This document shows positions 37,069-37,097 of a DNA stretch of 37,097 nucleotides, one piece after another. Source of the stretch: Bacteroidales bacterium (GTDB taxonomy: Bacteria > Bacteroidota > Bacteroidia > Bacteroidales > UBA932); the NCBI GenBank assembly GCA_017626555.1, contig JAGAIM010000008.1:1-37097 (forward strand), written 5' to 3'. A model generated the notes under the pieces. The model ran no database searches. It was not told the DNA's origin and was given only the letters and a program-made list of their open reading frames with translations. A program made the translations under genes and the position numbers. Position 1 is the first letter of the stretch. Each line of letters opens with the position of its first letter.

Positions 37069-37097
37069 ATGGAAAAATTTATTTATGAAACTCCACA
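37069..37097 (+). CDS. Start of a further gene, cut by the window end
   Basis: An ATG at 37069 opens a frame reading MEKFIYETP up to the last base. It is preceded by a strongly A-rich stretch (37041-37068), as is common ahead of Bacteroidetes start codons. The N-terminus resembles those of short Bacteroidetes proteins of unknown function that begin M-K/E-K-F-x-Y-E-x-P, but nine residues are too few for a real identification. The spacer 36991-37068 contains nothing else recognised apart from a short AATGGC/GCCATT palindrome near 36996. Confidence 0.5.

Overview
The window is a stretch of chromosome from a member of the Bacteroidetes, most likely order Bacteroidales. The evidence is the ATP synthase gene order (atpD-atpC ahead of atpB-E-F-H-A-G), promoters of the TTTG / TAnnTTTG type instead of E. 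coli-type -35/-10 boxes, Bacteroidetes-type protein variants (lysine-type SerA, 505-residue AtpD, 84-residue AtpC, AtpB with a signal peptide), and starch-degrading lipoproteins of the Sus type. A genus cannot be named from this sequence. A gut or rumen lineage is an inference only.

Layout. Positions 1-91 are the 3' end of a 5S rRNA with its terminator, followed by a DoxX-like membrane protein. Positions 640-7467 hold the complete F1Fo ATP synthase operon on the + strand, ending in a strong hairpin. Positions 7571-12962 are on the - strand: yigZ-pyrB-pyrI (pyrimidine synthesis), then serC-serA and a DUF1015 gene (serine synthesis). Positions 13180-14736 carry a pRiA4b ORF-3-like protein and miaA, convergent with recQ (14843-17044) across a large palindromic element. 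An FKBP-type prolyl isomerase and a DUF3127 protein with an SSB-like acidic tail follow, then a PHP phosphatase on the - strand. Positions 19661-28492 form a + strand housekeeping run: HdeD/DUF308 membrane protein, dnaG, metG, murB, a lipoprotein, murA. A decayed PD-(D/E)XK (Rpn-type) gene lies at 28691-29265. From 29474 to 36990 there is a starch/maltodextrin locus: pullulanase, alpha-amylase, SusA-like neopullulanase and SusB-like GH97 alpha-glucosidase. All four carry lipoprotein signals, and together they would cut alpha-1,6 and alpha-1,4 linkages and release glucose in the periplasm. The window ends 29 bases into another gene.

The most unusual content is not a gene cluster but repetitive DNA and composition. 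(1) A palindromic element with a 42-bp conserved core (35 of 42 identical by eye) occurs between miaA and recQ and again, in opposite orientation, inside the essential gene murB. (2) murB carries three in-frame insertions, about 80 codons in total. One is this palindromic element, and the other two match a second short repeat family (TGTCATTTCGA ... GAGAAATCT) that also occurs between pyrB and pyrI and in tandem upstream of the GH97 gene. (3) The tetranucleotide AGCT is almost absent from the window, with about six sites in roughly 34 kb, but occurs about 18 times in the two adjacent genes at 31539-34692. Those two genes are bracketed by repeats, which suggests they arrived as a cassette. Other points are MurA with Asp in place of the fosfomycin-target Cys, and an SSB-like tail on a DUF3127 protein encoded beside recQ.
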